Part shown: in pieces, positions 12,901 through 23,201 of the stretch | Position numbering within the stretch: position 1 is the first letter of the stretch | Layout of the letters: the number at the start of each line of letters is the position of its first letter | DNA from: Gaertneriomyces semiglobifer | Taxonomy: Eukaryota > Chytridiomycota > Chytridiomycetes > Spizellomycetales > Spizellomycetaceae | Reading direction: 5' to 3' | Length of the DNA stretch: 64,000 nucleotides | Assembly: GCA_025558075.1 (NCBI GenBank) | Contig: JAHLKF010000011.1 | Coordinates: forward strand, 1-64,000 | Notes under the pieces: generated by a model | The model's input: only the letters and a program-made list of their open reading frames with translations | Told to the model about the DNA's origin: nothing | Databases searched by the model: none | Position numbers and translations under genes: made by a program

Positions 12901-13527
12901 TTGGCTTCCGAGTACGGCGGATCTGTTTACAGTGAATATCCGGCACCTTCGCAATACTCTTATGCGCATGCTCACACGCGGCCTGTAAGCATGGTATCCT
13001 ATAACCGCACAGACAGTCGCCCCACTAGTATGCATATGGGCGGACCTGTGCGTCCTTCTCGACCCGTGTCTACAATGTACGTCTCCCAGCCACCACAAAT
13101 GGCTTTCAACATTGGCGCGCCTGCCGGGAGGCAGTCTACCGACGCACTTTTGGAAAACCCCGAGTCGAGTCCAACCAGCAGTGACGATATCTCTCCATCC
13201 GCCGCCAATGGCGGTGGTTTGAGGCGCTTCCCTAGTGATATGGCGTTGAACACTCTTGCTGAAACTGGTTACAGCGGTGTGCAACAGCCACCTGCTGCCT
13301 TCCCTGTCTCGCGCCCTGTGTCGATGTTCGCCCCGGGTCTTCCAACCGACGGTCAGATGTTGCACCAAATCCGGCACATTATCCAGTCTAGTGACCTGGG
13401 TCAGTTGACCAAGCGGACGATCAGGGAAGAGCTGGTGAGGTTGTTCGGATGCGATAAGAACTGGATTGAGGAGAGGAAAGATGTCATTGGTGGATGGGTT
13501 GAAGCGATTTTGAGGGGTGAAATGTAG
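9982..13527 (+). CDS. Chitin synthase, division 2, with cytochrome-b5-like region and DEK-C tail, no myosin motor
   Basis: Single open frame of 1,181 residues. It polymerises UDP-GlcNAc into chitin at the plasma membrane. Order: a lysine-rich, disordered cytosolic N-terminus (1-140); hydrophobic segments at about 150-165 and 185-205; a cytochrome-b5-like region (WNGYVYDVKGYVDKHPD, about 235-255); one membrane segment at about 420-440; the GT2 catalytic domain with VDADTEV, GEDRFLT and the signature QRRRW (about 790); then several C-terminal membrane spans (about 810-895). The tail has a serine/tyrosine-rich linker and ends in a DEK-C-like helical domain (about 1125-1180). DEK-C is usual in class V/VII enzymes fused to a myosin motor, but no motor domain precedes it here. 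Class IV, or a motor-less class V/VII relative, are the alternatives. Confidence 0.93.
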   Translation: MAPGDGSPKSVAAPALEIDTTATEPSEQVNGETVLEVAPTPVVEQNHWDDRDTTQAAESNVLKIDTIRKGDKDIEVGLTPLSPVRRPGKEVKVDEAVQERHEPEEDKEKPKVAPDAKKKKGWFSKKNKTAPSKDEKVKKSKVPLTRARRNWVCFTWAMTWWIPSWCLRKCGGMSAKEVQMAWREKFALCTIIAFLCAVMLFFVQFFSKILCPSADIFAVAELASYNKLESGKGLFAAWNGYVYDVKGYVDKHPDPAYTILPLAGKDVSPWFPRISSTYGLHESCPQPDQLPPIPKCAARGYSTAHCHDTVNIERSINIFKDIPVFKVGKLAYPRDAVYSHAKDEDAWILINGRYYDVTDILEETNPISQAFPTSYKVLLKYYRGKDASSVYDRLQPYLECLENQFFVGAVDDRISSAACHASEYILLGCTGIMVGILVIKFLAALQLGSKRQPEHHDRFVIMQVPCYTEGEDSLRKTIDSLALLSYDDTRKLLFIVADGLVQGAGNPLPTPDIVLHLLGVDTKAPGYKPPQPQSYVAVGEGSKQHNRAQVYSGLYYIQARAVPFIVVVKCGTETEKVKPGNRGKRDSQMILMKFLNKVHYSAPMTPLDLEMFHHMKDIIGVDPYLYEYVLMVDADTEVIPDSLNRLVACCIHDAKIMGICGETKIANEKQSWVTMMQVYEYYISHHMAKAFESLFGSVTCLPGCFSMYRVRTPTKKIPLLISSDIIHEYEETNVDTLHKKNLLSLGEDRFLTTLMLKYFPEYRTKFTPDAKCLTIVPDQMNVLLSQRRRWINSTIHNLFELLFLPQLCGCMIFSMRFVVFLDLFATLIMPASTAYLFYLIYQSVEAKEAPILSLIMIAAAYGLQAIIFIIKREYQHVGWMIINILAMPVFSIWLPLYSYWHFDDFSWGNTRKTAGGKVEAAGHVNDGEVFDVSVVPLKKWDEYAKENMTGGQWDADKNFHEDGDIQKSVHADDLASEYGGSVYSEYPAPSQYSYAHAHTRPVSMVSYNRTDSRPTSMHMGGPVRPSRPVSTMYVSQPPQMAFNIGAPAGRQSTDALLENPESSPTSSDDISPSAANGGGLRRFPSDMALNTLAETGYSGVQQPPAAFPVSRPVSMFAPGLPTDGQMLHQIRHIIQSSDLGQLTKRTIREELVRLFGCDKNWIEERKDVIGGWVEAILRGEM

Positions 13528-13628
13528 AGATCTAAATGAATCAAACTGCGTTCGTTTCGCGGGTGGTAATAGAACAGTAACGCATCATTTGGCACTATAC
13601 GGTCTGTAATCAAAAATCTGATACACAA

Positions 13629-14568
13629 TTAAAGCTTCACTCCGTCAAATGTGAATTTGCCCTCCAAAAACGCTGATCTATCAGCTTCCTCTACTCGTTT
13701 TAATTGCTTCCGCACATAGATTAGTAGCCGTTCTAGTTGCGTTGCATCGCCATTCGCGTCCAAGATATTTCTACAAAGGAAGCATTAATGAACTGCCGAG
13801 GACCCCTAATGCGGACCAATGACAGCAACTCACCTCCACAATGCTGCCGCCAAGATAGCATCGCCATAGTACAATCCCTCATCGTAGGCTAAACTCACAC
13901 CGTAGTATCCGCTAACCAAGTTCGTCATGATCTTGGAAAAACCACTCTTGACACCTGCTTGGTGGAGCTTCAACTCGACGTCCAGCCATATGTGATCGAA
14001 TAGTTCTTGTTTCATCTCCTTGCCGTCCAAACCCTCTACTCTTAGTCGTGCATTGAACATCCAAATATGTAAAAGTGTTATCTGGTACCACGTCTGAAAG
14101 TTATTCGGTAACTTGAATTCTACGCTGAGAGTGTTAGAAACTTGGAGTGGCAAAAACGACTGTCGCAATGTCAATCCCACCTTCAATCAGTTCAGGCATC
14201 TTGTCATATTGCGCTGCACACATCTCATACCCTTCTCGGGCACAGTCGATCCGATTCATCTTCCACTTGATATAGCCGTACGGGTTGACGAATTTCGAGA
14301 ATGCATTCTGAAAGGGAAATGACTAGGAAGAGATGTTCATCATTAACATCCAACGCTGTGGGCTGGCTGTTGCCATTTTGCCGCCTCGGCATACCTCGCG
14401 ATCTCCTACAGGGCCACTGGTACTGAACCCTCGATGGGTCACATGAGCGGGATCGCCCTTCAGCCGGCATACATCGAGTCTATTAGACGTAGCACGAGGA
14501 AGGGTAGCTCTGAGGGAAACGTCTCTTGCAAGCGCTCTTACTCCACGGATACATATATTTCGCTGCAT
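13629..14568 (-). CDS. CBP3: Ubiquinol-cytochrome c chaperone, CBP3/UQCC1 type
   Basis: Exons 14568-14395, 14307-14181, 14119-13834 and 13770-13629 give 242 residues. The core NNFQTWYQITLLHIW, FNARLR, HIWLDVELKL, and YGVSLAYDEGLYYGDAIL is characteristic of the CBP3/UQCC1 family. This mitochondrial assembly factor binds the mitoribosome exit and newly made cytochrome b and feeds it into complex III. The N-terminus (MQRNICIRGVRALARD) is basic and arginine-rich, as expected for a matrix-targeting presequence. An in-frame ATG 87 nt upstream would add 29 residues; the downstream ATG was preferred because it begins the presequence-like segment. Introns are 61-87 bp. The last exon is convergent with the chitin synthase gene. 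Confidence 0.88.
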
Positions 14569-15250
14569 CGTAGGAAGGTCCGGCCAACGTCGCGCGTTGT
14601 GAATACGGATAAAGCTGCTGTTGGTACTCCTGATTGCCTGAGATCGTCTGTCCACAAATGCGAAGCAGCTTCCTATTCTCTTGACAATGGGTATCTCCTT
14701 ATCTCATCCCGGCAGTGACTGTTCAACTTAAGCTTGCATCGCTTGGACCAAAGTCTTCACAAACAAAAATTCGCCGCCATCTCACCGCCCTTATCGATTA
14801 CATACAGAACTTTCAAAAGTTCAAAGTGAATGGAACACCTGCAATATAAACAGAGTTGGTTGTCAGTGGAGCACTTTGCAAGTGCAGGTTGGGTTTTAGG
14901 TAGAGAAGACATGGCTATTTGTTCGCCATCAAGCTCAGAAGAGATACCGTTGGCGCGAGAACTAAGGTACTCCTTGCCAATAAGATCCAATGGTTGTTGA
15001 AGACAATTATTGTTAAAATATATACTATCAAACGTTATTCTTGAAAACCATTTCGTATAGCTACCGAGCTAAAATTGCGTTCACCTCAATTGGTTTGTTG
15101 AATGTTCCTATATGCTCCCTTTCTTTTGGCGCGCTTTCGATAGCACCACGCTTGACGGACCTTCCACTTGCCAGCAGATGGTGTTTACCAACACCCGCGC
15201 CTGCGATATCTTCCGTCAGAGTCCGTCGGACAACTCGTCGGTGCATTCCA
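14569..15250. other. Intergenic, CBP3 upstream and zinc-finger gene 3' flank
   Basis: About 680 bp with only short open frames lacking family features. Part may be 3' UTR of the CCCH gene. Confidence 0.5.
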
Positions 15251-16438
15251 TCACTCGTGACGGAACCGACAGTCCCCGCCAGCCCAACAAGTGCCTTTTG
15301 CAAAATATTTGCAACGCGGGGTGGTTGCATCTACTGACGCCCGTTTCGTAGACGTAGACGGACGTTCGTCCGTCGATCCTGACGACGATGATGACTCACC
15401 AGTAGGCTGTCGGCCTGACCGCTCCCGTCCATGCGGCGGTTTTTGCTTTCGCGCTTGTTGTGGTTGCTTTGCCTGGAGAGCCTCGTTCCCACTCGGATTG
15501 ACGACTATGCCAAACTCGGTCCCGCCGCGGCTGGTCGGATATGCGCTCAAAAACTCGCCCGGGCCGGTGTAATGACTGAATCGACAAGCCGACCCAGCCC
15601 AGCAACGAGATTGTTGAAAGTAGCGACAAAGCGGTACGTACTGCACTGCTTGAGGTTGCATGGTGAGCGCTGGTGCCGGATAGGAGCCGGTGTTTGGCGG
15701 ATAGTAGCCTCCATAAGACATATACGCCACTGGATACGACGGGTAGTATGCTTGCTGCGGGAGGTGTGGTGACGGGAGAGATGGAGTTGATATGGGCGAG
15801 TTGAGTGAGTTATCCGGGTAAGAAGAACCTGGGCCGGGGGAGAGTGGATGCCTGTAAAAATGCTGTGGAGCGACCATACTCGGAAAATACGCTTGAGATG
15901 GTGGTTGGAGGAAACTCGATGGGCGTCTGGAAAATGTTGCAGACGGTGCGTCAGTTAATATGTTAATTAGATGAGTAACCTACTCAAAAGCTCACCGCTG
16001 TTTCCCACTATGCCGCGCAGTGTCCACATCGGCTTCCGCTTCAAGATTGGGCGCATCCGATGATTGATCAGGAACAGAAGGATAGACTTCGGATACCGGT
16101 ACTGCCCCTGCCGCTGCTGTGGCACCAGGCCAGTAAAAACCCAGCGTTGGACTTCCTAAACTCATCATCATCATTTGCTGTTGTATAAGCTGTTCCTGAT
16201 GCTTGTCTGCATCCTCCTCGAGAGTTTCCTCGGTGTCAAGCCCTTCAGCGCGAGTCGGTTCCGCGCTAAGCGCGATGGGCGCTGATGATGGCGATGGAGC
16301 GGGCGAAAGTGATGGATGACATTCTACAGCGACGGTGGTCCCGGGTATTGCATGCGGCTTGCCTGTGGGGTTGGTGGAGGATATCGATAGTTCCTCAGGC
16401 ATCTGGGAGTTTCCTTCTGTTGTTGAATCGGATTGCAT
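15251..16438 (-). CDS. CCCH zinc-finger protein with two fingers (putative RNA-binding)
   Basis: Exons 16438-15996 and 15926-15251 (69-bp intron) give 372 residues. Two C-x7-C-x5-C-x3-H fingers are present: CRYFQQSRCWAGSACRFSH in the middle and CKYFAKGTCWAGGDCRFRH at the extreme C-terminus, ending RHE-stop. The rest is low-complexity: acidic, Q/M-rich, then proline/tyrosine-rich (YYPSYPVAYMSYGGYYPP), and a serine-rich linker between fingers. CCCH fingers of this spacing usually bind RNA or act in ubiquitin ligases; no RING or other domain is seen, so RNA binding is the better guess. The start MQSDSTTEG is the first ATG in frame; the frame stays open a little upstream, so an extra 5' exon is possible. 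Confidence 0.72.
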
Positions 16439-17911
16439 GCCCGGCGCTAGAATGCCCCTGCTGCGTCGTCGTTTTTATGAACAGTTCTTGAGGTTTCGTC
16501 GGCTCCGTCGTTATTCGTTTGATTTCGCTTGGCCGCTCGCTTTCCAGACAATGCGGCCGGCCTCCAAGGCGCAGCAAAGAGATTTGTTGCGCGTACTTTA
16601 TCTTCCACCAAGGACCAGCCTGGCTGCAATCACACAAAGCCTGATGGCCTCCCCGTCAAAGTGAACTGCTTTGGAGCGTTTACGTAGAAAGTTGCGCCTC
16701 TGCTCTCTTCTGCTGATGCTGTTTTGCACGGCAAGCTCGTTCTTCTGCGCGTGGTTCCGACTAGCTGCAATGTGAAACGCTGTATGCCACCGGATGTTGC
16801 CAAGTCACACAGCACGAATTCCTACGTCGTTGCGTGTGTTGTGAACGTTGAGATGGACGAAGCCTGGGGTTTGTGATACAGGTTAAAATGCAAACGGTGA
16901 GCGACGTAAGTATGTAAGAATTTGGATGGGTAGGGAACTGTCAGCGGTGCTTGGCGGAAAACGAGTCTCTGTTATGACGGGCTTGGCTTTCATAGCATGC
17001 GAGGGACAGAGAACCTGAACACACACGCAACCACAAAATAATATCACCGTTCCTGAATGATATTGATCGCGTCTGATAAAAAGTGCTAAACGCCGAAAGG
17101 ACCATTTCCGCATGGACTCCCAACATGGTCTCCACCCCTGGCATTTGGATTTGAACCTGCGGAGAATACCCATGCCATTAATGAATCGCCGCACGTACCC
17201 CCTGTTCCCTCTGGGACCATAATTAATTTCCTCGTCGACTCAACCTCCGAAGCTTTTCCCCGCATACCCCGCATCCCGTTTTTTTCATAGAGCCATGCCA
17301 GTGACTGGAATTGACCAACCCGCATCATTCCCTGCCAATAAGAATGGCCCATCTGCTGCCTTATTATCTGCTGCCCATCGTCTGTTCAATTCCACCCCCT
17401 TGAGACCGGTCTGCGCTCTCGTCGTCCAAGTATCACTCCGCACGCGTCAAAAGTATCACTCGCTGGTCCCAAAATTCCCACGCGCTGCTGCGCATTTCGG
17501 TGGCGCTCCTCCGGATGACGCGTCCACGCGCTAATTTTCACATACACGCGACGCGTCATGCGTTCCCGTCGGCCTGCAACGCGGTTTCGCCTTGTAACCC
17601 CGCGGCGTTTCACTTTTGCCAGTGAGAAAATCTGAAATCTTGAGTTGCGATTCACTTTGTTTATTCAAGATAATGGACAATGCGTAGTCTGCACAGGTCA
17701 CATATATAATATCTCCATTACACAGTTTACAAACCATTCTTCCAAGGGTCAGGAAAAGGCCCATCAGGGTCTGGAAGGACAGCGCGATTGCTACGGACCA
17801 AACTTTGTTGTTTTAGGTTTCTCCAATGACAAGTCACAATCACAAAACTAACTCACTCAATTTACTTTAAAGTATTACAAAATAATATTACAGGACACTG
17901 CCACATGTTCA
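16439..17911. other. Intergenic, 1.5 kb with no recognised gene
   Basis: Lies upstream of the CCCH gene and downstream of the NELF-A-like gene. Six-frame reading shows only short open frames. A stretch near 17,140-17,160 superficially resembles a T-arm but does not fold as a tRNA. Confidence 0.5.
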
Positions 17912-20701
17912 CTATTGCTTCTTCGCCGACTTTTTGAGCCCACGGGACACCTTGGTATATGTTCGCTTCGCATAATCCAGCTTTAACGCGATCCGCTTAT
18001 TAGTCTGATTCCCACTGGCATCTGTCACAGGATGTACGCCCAACTGTATTTCCACAACCTCGTCTGCTTTCTCGAAATGCCCGCTGAGGAACTGCTGCAG
18101 CGTTTTCACCTCCCACATTTGCAGTGATGAAAGTTCGGCAGGAGCAATCAGCGATCTGATCTGGGCTTCAAGCTGTTCAGTCATCGGTGGTACGTTCTCG
18201 GCCAATATTGATGGTGGCCCAGAGTTTGATCCACTGCCCAAATCCACCGTTGACGGTCCGGACGGCATCGTAGGAGCCACCGGGTTCGCGTCGTCTAATC
18301 TTGCCCTTTGACTCGGCCTTTCACTATCTTCTCCAGTTGCGCTTGGACTCGGGCTTGAGCTTGCACTTCTCTTCCTCCCTCTCTCTTCCTTGGCCAATCG
18401 TGCGCGTTCTTGTGCTTTCTTTAACGCCTCGTCGAATTCTCGTCTTTGTCTTTCTCTCTCCTCTTCCTCCTGCCTTGACCTTTCTGTTTCTTCAGTTTGC
18501 CTTTTCAGCTCCTCCTCCTTTCTCCTTTCTTCTTCCAAAGCCGCCTGCTCAGCCATCTCCTTTGCACGCACTTCATTTTCCGCAGCTTCCGCCTCGCGAC
18601 GCCGTGCTTCCTCCGCTTCTTGCTGTGCACGCAATTTGGCTGCTTCCTTTTCCTCTTTCTCTTTTTGGCGCTTCATCTTAACCTCGAGACGTTCTCGTTC
18701 CTTTGCTTCCTTGGCTGCTCGCTTTTCATTCAGCGTCTTCTGCTTCACCAGCTGTTCTTGCATCTGCTTCGATTGTATCTCCTGCATATCCATAACCTTC
18801 GCTTTCGGCTTCAGCGCAAACTTTCCTTTCAAAGCTGCAATGGCTGCCTCCCTGCTGCCGCTGCTGGGAGTAGTAGGTGCTGCCTGTGAGGTGGCCGTGG
18901 GCGTTGACACCGTTGCCTCAGACTGCGACGGTCGCGACGACGTTCCAGGAATTGCACCAGGCGATACCGCCGCGTTACCACCATCCGTTCGTTTACCAGC
19001 GTTGGGCCCGCTGCTGGTTCTTCTTACAGTTCCAAACGCAGACGTCCTCGCTCCGCTGGCTGTTCGCTTCATCCATTCCGGCGGTGATGGTTCGCGCCCA
19101 GCAGATGAAGAAGGTGGTGACTCTGTCTTGGGTGACTGAACGCCGCGCGCCAACCCATTCATGTCTAACGAGAGACCGGGTGATTTTCGTTGTTGTTGTC
19201 GGAAGCTGCTGATCCCAAACCGGTCCCGTAATCGGTCATCCTCATCGGGAACATGATACTCTGGTTTTAGTTGCAGTGGTGAGTGGTCAGTCGCACTTGG
19301 CCGATATGCTTTCTGCTGCAGTGATGCAATCCCTTCTGCCCCGCTTGGGTTGATAGAGGCCACCACACTAGGATCGAGGTAAGGCAATTCCAACGGATGG
19401 ATGTGTAACGCGTGTTCCTCCACTGCGAGCAGTAAATCAGAGGTCAGTTCGCAAGCCGTGGGAAAATCTGAACGTGAAGTGGGACATACCTGCTGCACGG
19501 ACATCACAATACAGGCTCCCTATTGCACTCTTCCCATCCTCAAACTTTTCCACGTCGATATTCAACTTCCCATCAGTCACGCGTTCGGAAGCAATGTTGC
19601 CGAGCGTTCGGATATATGCGTTGGTATCGTGCCTGGCCAAGGCGACAACCTAATATCAAAGAAAGGAAAGACCGAATATCAGTAAACGTCATGATCACTT
19701 CCTAACTACTCCATATACCCCGTACACATGTCCTTGGCTTGCACCCGACCTAAGACATCCCGGACCTGGACGTGTTAACACATTCCCACTTCCCCCTGTA
19801 CAATATACATTCTGTCTGTGGCATGGACGTCTACTAGAATCACTTTTGTTACAATGCTTGCGCCTAACGTGCTTGGTACATGTCAGGGCATATGGGTTGT
19901 AAGAAAAATCGGATTCATGTCCAGCCAACAACATGGGTTGTACATTGGCAGAGAAGCTGTTGGAACATGTACAGAATCTGGGCAGCGGCATGTACGGGGT
20001 TTACATACAAATATGGTGTGTCTTTGGTTACATATATATGTGGAAGAAGGCTTCAAAACGCAGGAAGCGAAATCGCGAGCAGACGACAGAGCGCTTGCCG
20101 GACCACATCCCACGCAAGAAGCTTCATGTGCGACAGAATCGCAGATCCAGGAATATATACTCTACAATGCTTTTCGTCTTTAGGCACCCAAACTACTTAC
20201 CTCATTAGCGGTATGTCTGGCATCCATCGGAATCATCTTATTGGGGACCCATAACAGTGCGAGTATCAATGCCGATCGGATGCTATCTGCCAAAATATCT
20301 GTCTCGCTTGTTCGGGTCGCTTCATCCTTGAGAGTCTCCTGCCACCGAATAAATGCGTCATCTAGAACACCTTTGTCGAGCCCCGATGCAACCTTGCTGT
20401 AGAGAGACCAGCCCTCGTCCTGCGAGTTCTCTAATAACGGAATCATCCAATCCATGGCGTCTTCGTCCTTGTTCTCTTTTATTGTTGGCGTCCTCCTCGT
20501 CCTCGTCGTCGTCGTCGTCTCGTCCTTTGACTCGCTTCGCAAAAGCTTCAGTTCAGATGAGAAATCTGTCAGTCAAAAAGGGGCAAATCCAATCAAGGTT
20601 GTGTTGCCATGGCAGCGCCTTTTGGATTACTAAGCAGGCGGAGTTGCGGAGTTACGCGTGGTGGTCGTTGCGAAAGATGACTTGCGGCGGTTACGTCCCA
20701 T
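17912..20701 (-). CDS. Putative NELF-A homologue (negative elongation factor subunit A) with long central coiled coil
   Basis: Exons 19422-17912, 19649-19490 and 20565-20201, plus a tentative first exon 20701-20656, give about 693 residues. The N-terminal part resembles the NELF-A helical domain: LLWVP followed by VVALARHDTNAYIRTLG, GKLNIDV and HPLELPYLD, matching LHLP, IIQLASLDSDPW, GSLNLEL and LPLECQYLN of animal NELF-A in the same order. A central segment KAKVMDMQEI...QKTLNEK resembles VKLLDISEL...KTLDAE. The C-terminus (VVEIQLGVHPVTD, then LDYAKRTYTKVSRGLKK) resembles VIQIKLSEH and MNYATGQWTRFKKYK. In animals NELF-A contacts RNA polymerase II and stabilises promoter-proximal pausing. Unusual is a highly charged Glu/Lys/Arg coiled coil at about residues 400-545. 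The 551-bp intron (19650-20200) is far longer than its neighbours. The assignment rests on remembered family sequence, not a search. Confidence 0.65.
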
Positions 20702-20834
20702 GTAAAATCACATCCTCGCAACCTGTCAAAGGGTTGTAACAGTGACATCTGTTAATCCTCGCTCTCTAGTTCAGTGGAGTTTGGGTTGGTTGCATGTTTC
20801 GTAAAGTGGGCGAGCCAACGGACATGCGAACAGC
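20702..20834. promoter_or_regulatory. Short divergent promoter, NELF-A-like / LLC1-like genes
   Basis: 133 bp separates the tentative NELF-A-like ATG (20701, minus) from the ciliary gene ATG (20835, plus). No TATA box is evident. Confidence 0.35.
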
Positions 20835-21588
20835 ATGAATTCGAAAAGATCCACGCCCCATGCCTCAGCGTCTAACACTGCATCAAAAAGCAAACCCTCC
20901 CGCCGCCCGGAAGTCGATCCTGGGACCGTACGCTTGACACAGGAGGCAATATGGTAGTTTGGCTTGCGCTGTGCACAATCTATACACTACTTACTGACGT
21001 TTGGCCGCGCTATGTTTTCCGCTCTTTTTGCCTGACTCTCTCCATTGGTATAGGGCAGATCGAGTCACCAAAGAGTTGCAAACGCAGCGCAGCTGGGCTG
21101 CTAAATGGGGCTGTCTTTCTGACCCATCCATGTATCGAGATACATCAACTCCACTTACCAGGATCCATGATGGTTACAAACGTCGGACAGGCGACAGCCG
21201 TATTATATACGCTCCTTTCAACGAAGATAGACCTATCACTCCACGCACTGAGAAAATGCTACCGACGTATAAAATAACGGGCGGAAGACGAAATTTCATG
21301 TCCGCGAAATCGCCCCAAGAACAACACCAATACCGACCGCGCACTGCCGCCGCATGTCCTACCCCACGGGATACTTTTAACCCATATCTGCATCCATCCA
21401 CTTCTCATCTTTTGAAATCACAATTACGGGCAATGCCATCGCATTTGGATGAAACGTATAGCTACCCGCAAAGTACAAACACAGAGTACGGTTGGAGATG
21501 GGCCAGGCGCAGGGATATTAAAGACGAGAAAGGGCGGAGCATAAGCGATCTAGAAGTCTACGGCAGCACAAGCGCAAGGCGAATATAG
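20835..21588 (+). CDS. LLC1 / C20orf85 (CIMIP1)-like ciliary microtubule-associated protein
   Basis: Exons 20835-20953 and 21054-21588 give 217 residues. After a basic, serine-rich N-terminus, the spliced junction reads EAIWADRVTKELQTQRSW followed by AAKWGCL. This fits the D-x-IW-x2-R...W-x2-NWGFL pattern of LLC1-domain proteins (human C20orf85, and the related C2orf50), small proteins that bind inside or on doublet microtubules of motile cilia. Later segments are rich in Tyr, Arg and Pro (PRDTFNPYLHPS, TEYGWRWARR), typical of microtubule inner proteins, without globular domains. The first exon on its own hits a stop immediately after the donor; splicing G|GTAGTT to TAG|GGCAG restores the Trp. 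The family call is from motif memory and is moderate. If right, the organism makes flagellated cells. Confidence 0.6.
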
Positions 21589-22179
21589 AGCCGACTACCA
21601 AAATGTTAGGCATAACAGAAACATGGATAGAGAGATATCAGACGTACTAATGCATATCGATAGACGTGGCAATAGCTACTGTACATGAACTTTTTACGAA
21701 CAAGCATTGCACACAAACCTTTCGCGCGGAGGCCTTCAATTGGACATTGGACATTGTACTTGCACGTTCAAGTAAACACCAACCTGACATATGGTTTCAC
21801 CTTGTTCTTGCACGTGATTTCACCATGATTCAGGTAAGTCTGCTGGCAAACAAGATCGCTGTAGCAATTGCCATCCGCACTGACTAACGTATACCGTGGA
21901 GTGTTCAACCAACGACCGTGTGCTGCTGTTACACAAAGGTCCGTTGGTGGAATCGGCATGCCATCCATCTCGCTCTAAGTCATTTTCTCAGCATCGTAAC
22001 TCGACCGGGATATGCATTCCGTGGCTACTCCACTGAGGTTGCCGGGCACGGATACAGCAGCTGGCAATGGCCCTTTCGAAGTGCGCAACTTTAGATCATG
22101 GTTCTGGGATGACACAGAACACATTGGCACAAAGCAGGGTTTTTTGCTATATATTGAACAATTTACATGCGCGCCCTTT
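21589..22179. other. Intergenic between the LLC1-like and RPS3 genes (convergent)
   Basis: About 590 bp of 3' flanking sequence of two convergent genes; no further gene recognised. Confidence 0.5.
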
Positions 22180-23201
22180 TTAAGCTTGAGCAACGACCTC
22201 GGCCTCCTGCGGGACAGCAGTCGGGACAGCAACCGGTGCAGGGATAGGAGCATCTTCCTTAGGCTAGAATGCAATGGCGGTGAACATCTAAAGTAACAGC
22301 GCCACGAAAATTCACTGCAATACCTCAAGGATGGTGACGTTGTCAGGAAGGGGCTTCTTGGGTCCAGTCTTACCGGTGGGGTCCCAGTCAAGCATGATCT
22401 TCACCCTGATACCCAAAACACCCTGACGAAGCAGGACGTGACGAACCGCGTTGTCAATGTAGTCACGGGTAGGCTGACCGGAGTGGATCTAGTGATGGCA
22501 TGCAGAATAAGTGTCCGCCATTGGCGCCTTCTTCGATCAATGCTATATCCGTACCATGAATCCGTCAACAAACTTCATAGACTTGGCACGAGCACCACGA
22601 AGCTTTCCGGAAATAACGACTTCGCAACCCTTAGCACCAGACTCCATGATGAAGCGGACGACACCGTAGCATGCTCTCCTGACGGCAAGACCACCAAGAA
22701 GCTTGTAACGGAGGGACTCGGCCTGAGCAATGGCACAGAGACCACGGTTGTTGACCTTCTCGGCGTAAAGTTCCACAGTACCCTCGGGGAAGTTGAACCT
22801 CTTCTGGACCACAGAGGTGAGCTCGCGAATGCGGCGACCCTTCTCTCCAAGGACGTTCTGGGTACGGGTAGCCCGGATGATGATCTCGGTGTGCTGGGGG
22901 GTCACACGGACCTAAAAACATCCAGAGAAACAATCCAGTATATCGTCAGATTCCAAGTCAAACAATTCCATCCTGGATGCAACACACACAAACACACCTC
23001 CACACCAGAGTATCCCTCCTCAGCCAACTCACGAGTCAAGAACTCGTTGAGCTCAGCGAAGAAGACACCATCGGCAACGAACTGTCATGAGATCAAAGAA
23101 TACACACATCGTGTCAGTTGCAAAAGATAGACTTAACAGACGAACACAATTCGTCACCATCGCTGCTGACGCACCTTTCTCTTCTTGCTGATTTGGGCCA
23201 T
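22180..23201 (-). CDS. RPS3: 40S ribosomal protein uS3
   Basis: Five exons (23201-23175, 23081-22998, 22911-22555, 22488-22324, 22263-22180) give 238 residues, the normal eukaryotic length. The protein sits at the mRNA entry channel of the small subunit and contains a KH domain. Seen: MAQISKKRK start, [34 protein letters not shown] (KH region), [39 protein letters not shown], and an acidic/Ala-Pro tail typical of the family. Introns are 60-93 bp; the first exon has only nine codons, common in fungal ribosomal protein genes. Confidence 0.97.

Noticed and set aside
17135..17225. tRNA-like T-arm motif on the minus strand
   Set aside because: No matching acceptor or T-stem pairing; does not fold as a cloverleaf.
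18390..19139. 249-codon plus-strand frame across the coiled coil
   Set aside because: Ser/Leu/Phe-rich antisense shadow of Glu/Lys/Arg-rich coding sequence.
17912..19422. INCENP/Sli15 assignment for the coiled-coil protein
   Set aside because: The Glu/Lys/Arg coil suggested it, but no IN-box is present and both ends fit NELF-A better.
22438..23130. 230-codon plus-strand frame over RPS3
   Set aside because: Crosses RPS3 exons and introns in antisense; no independent signal.
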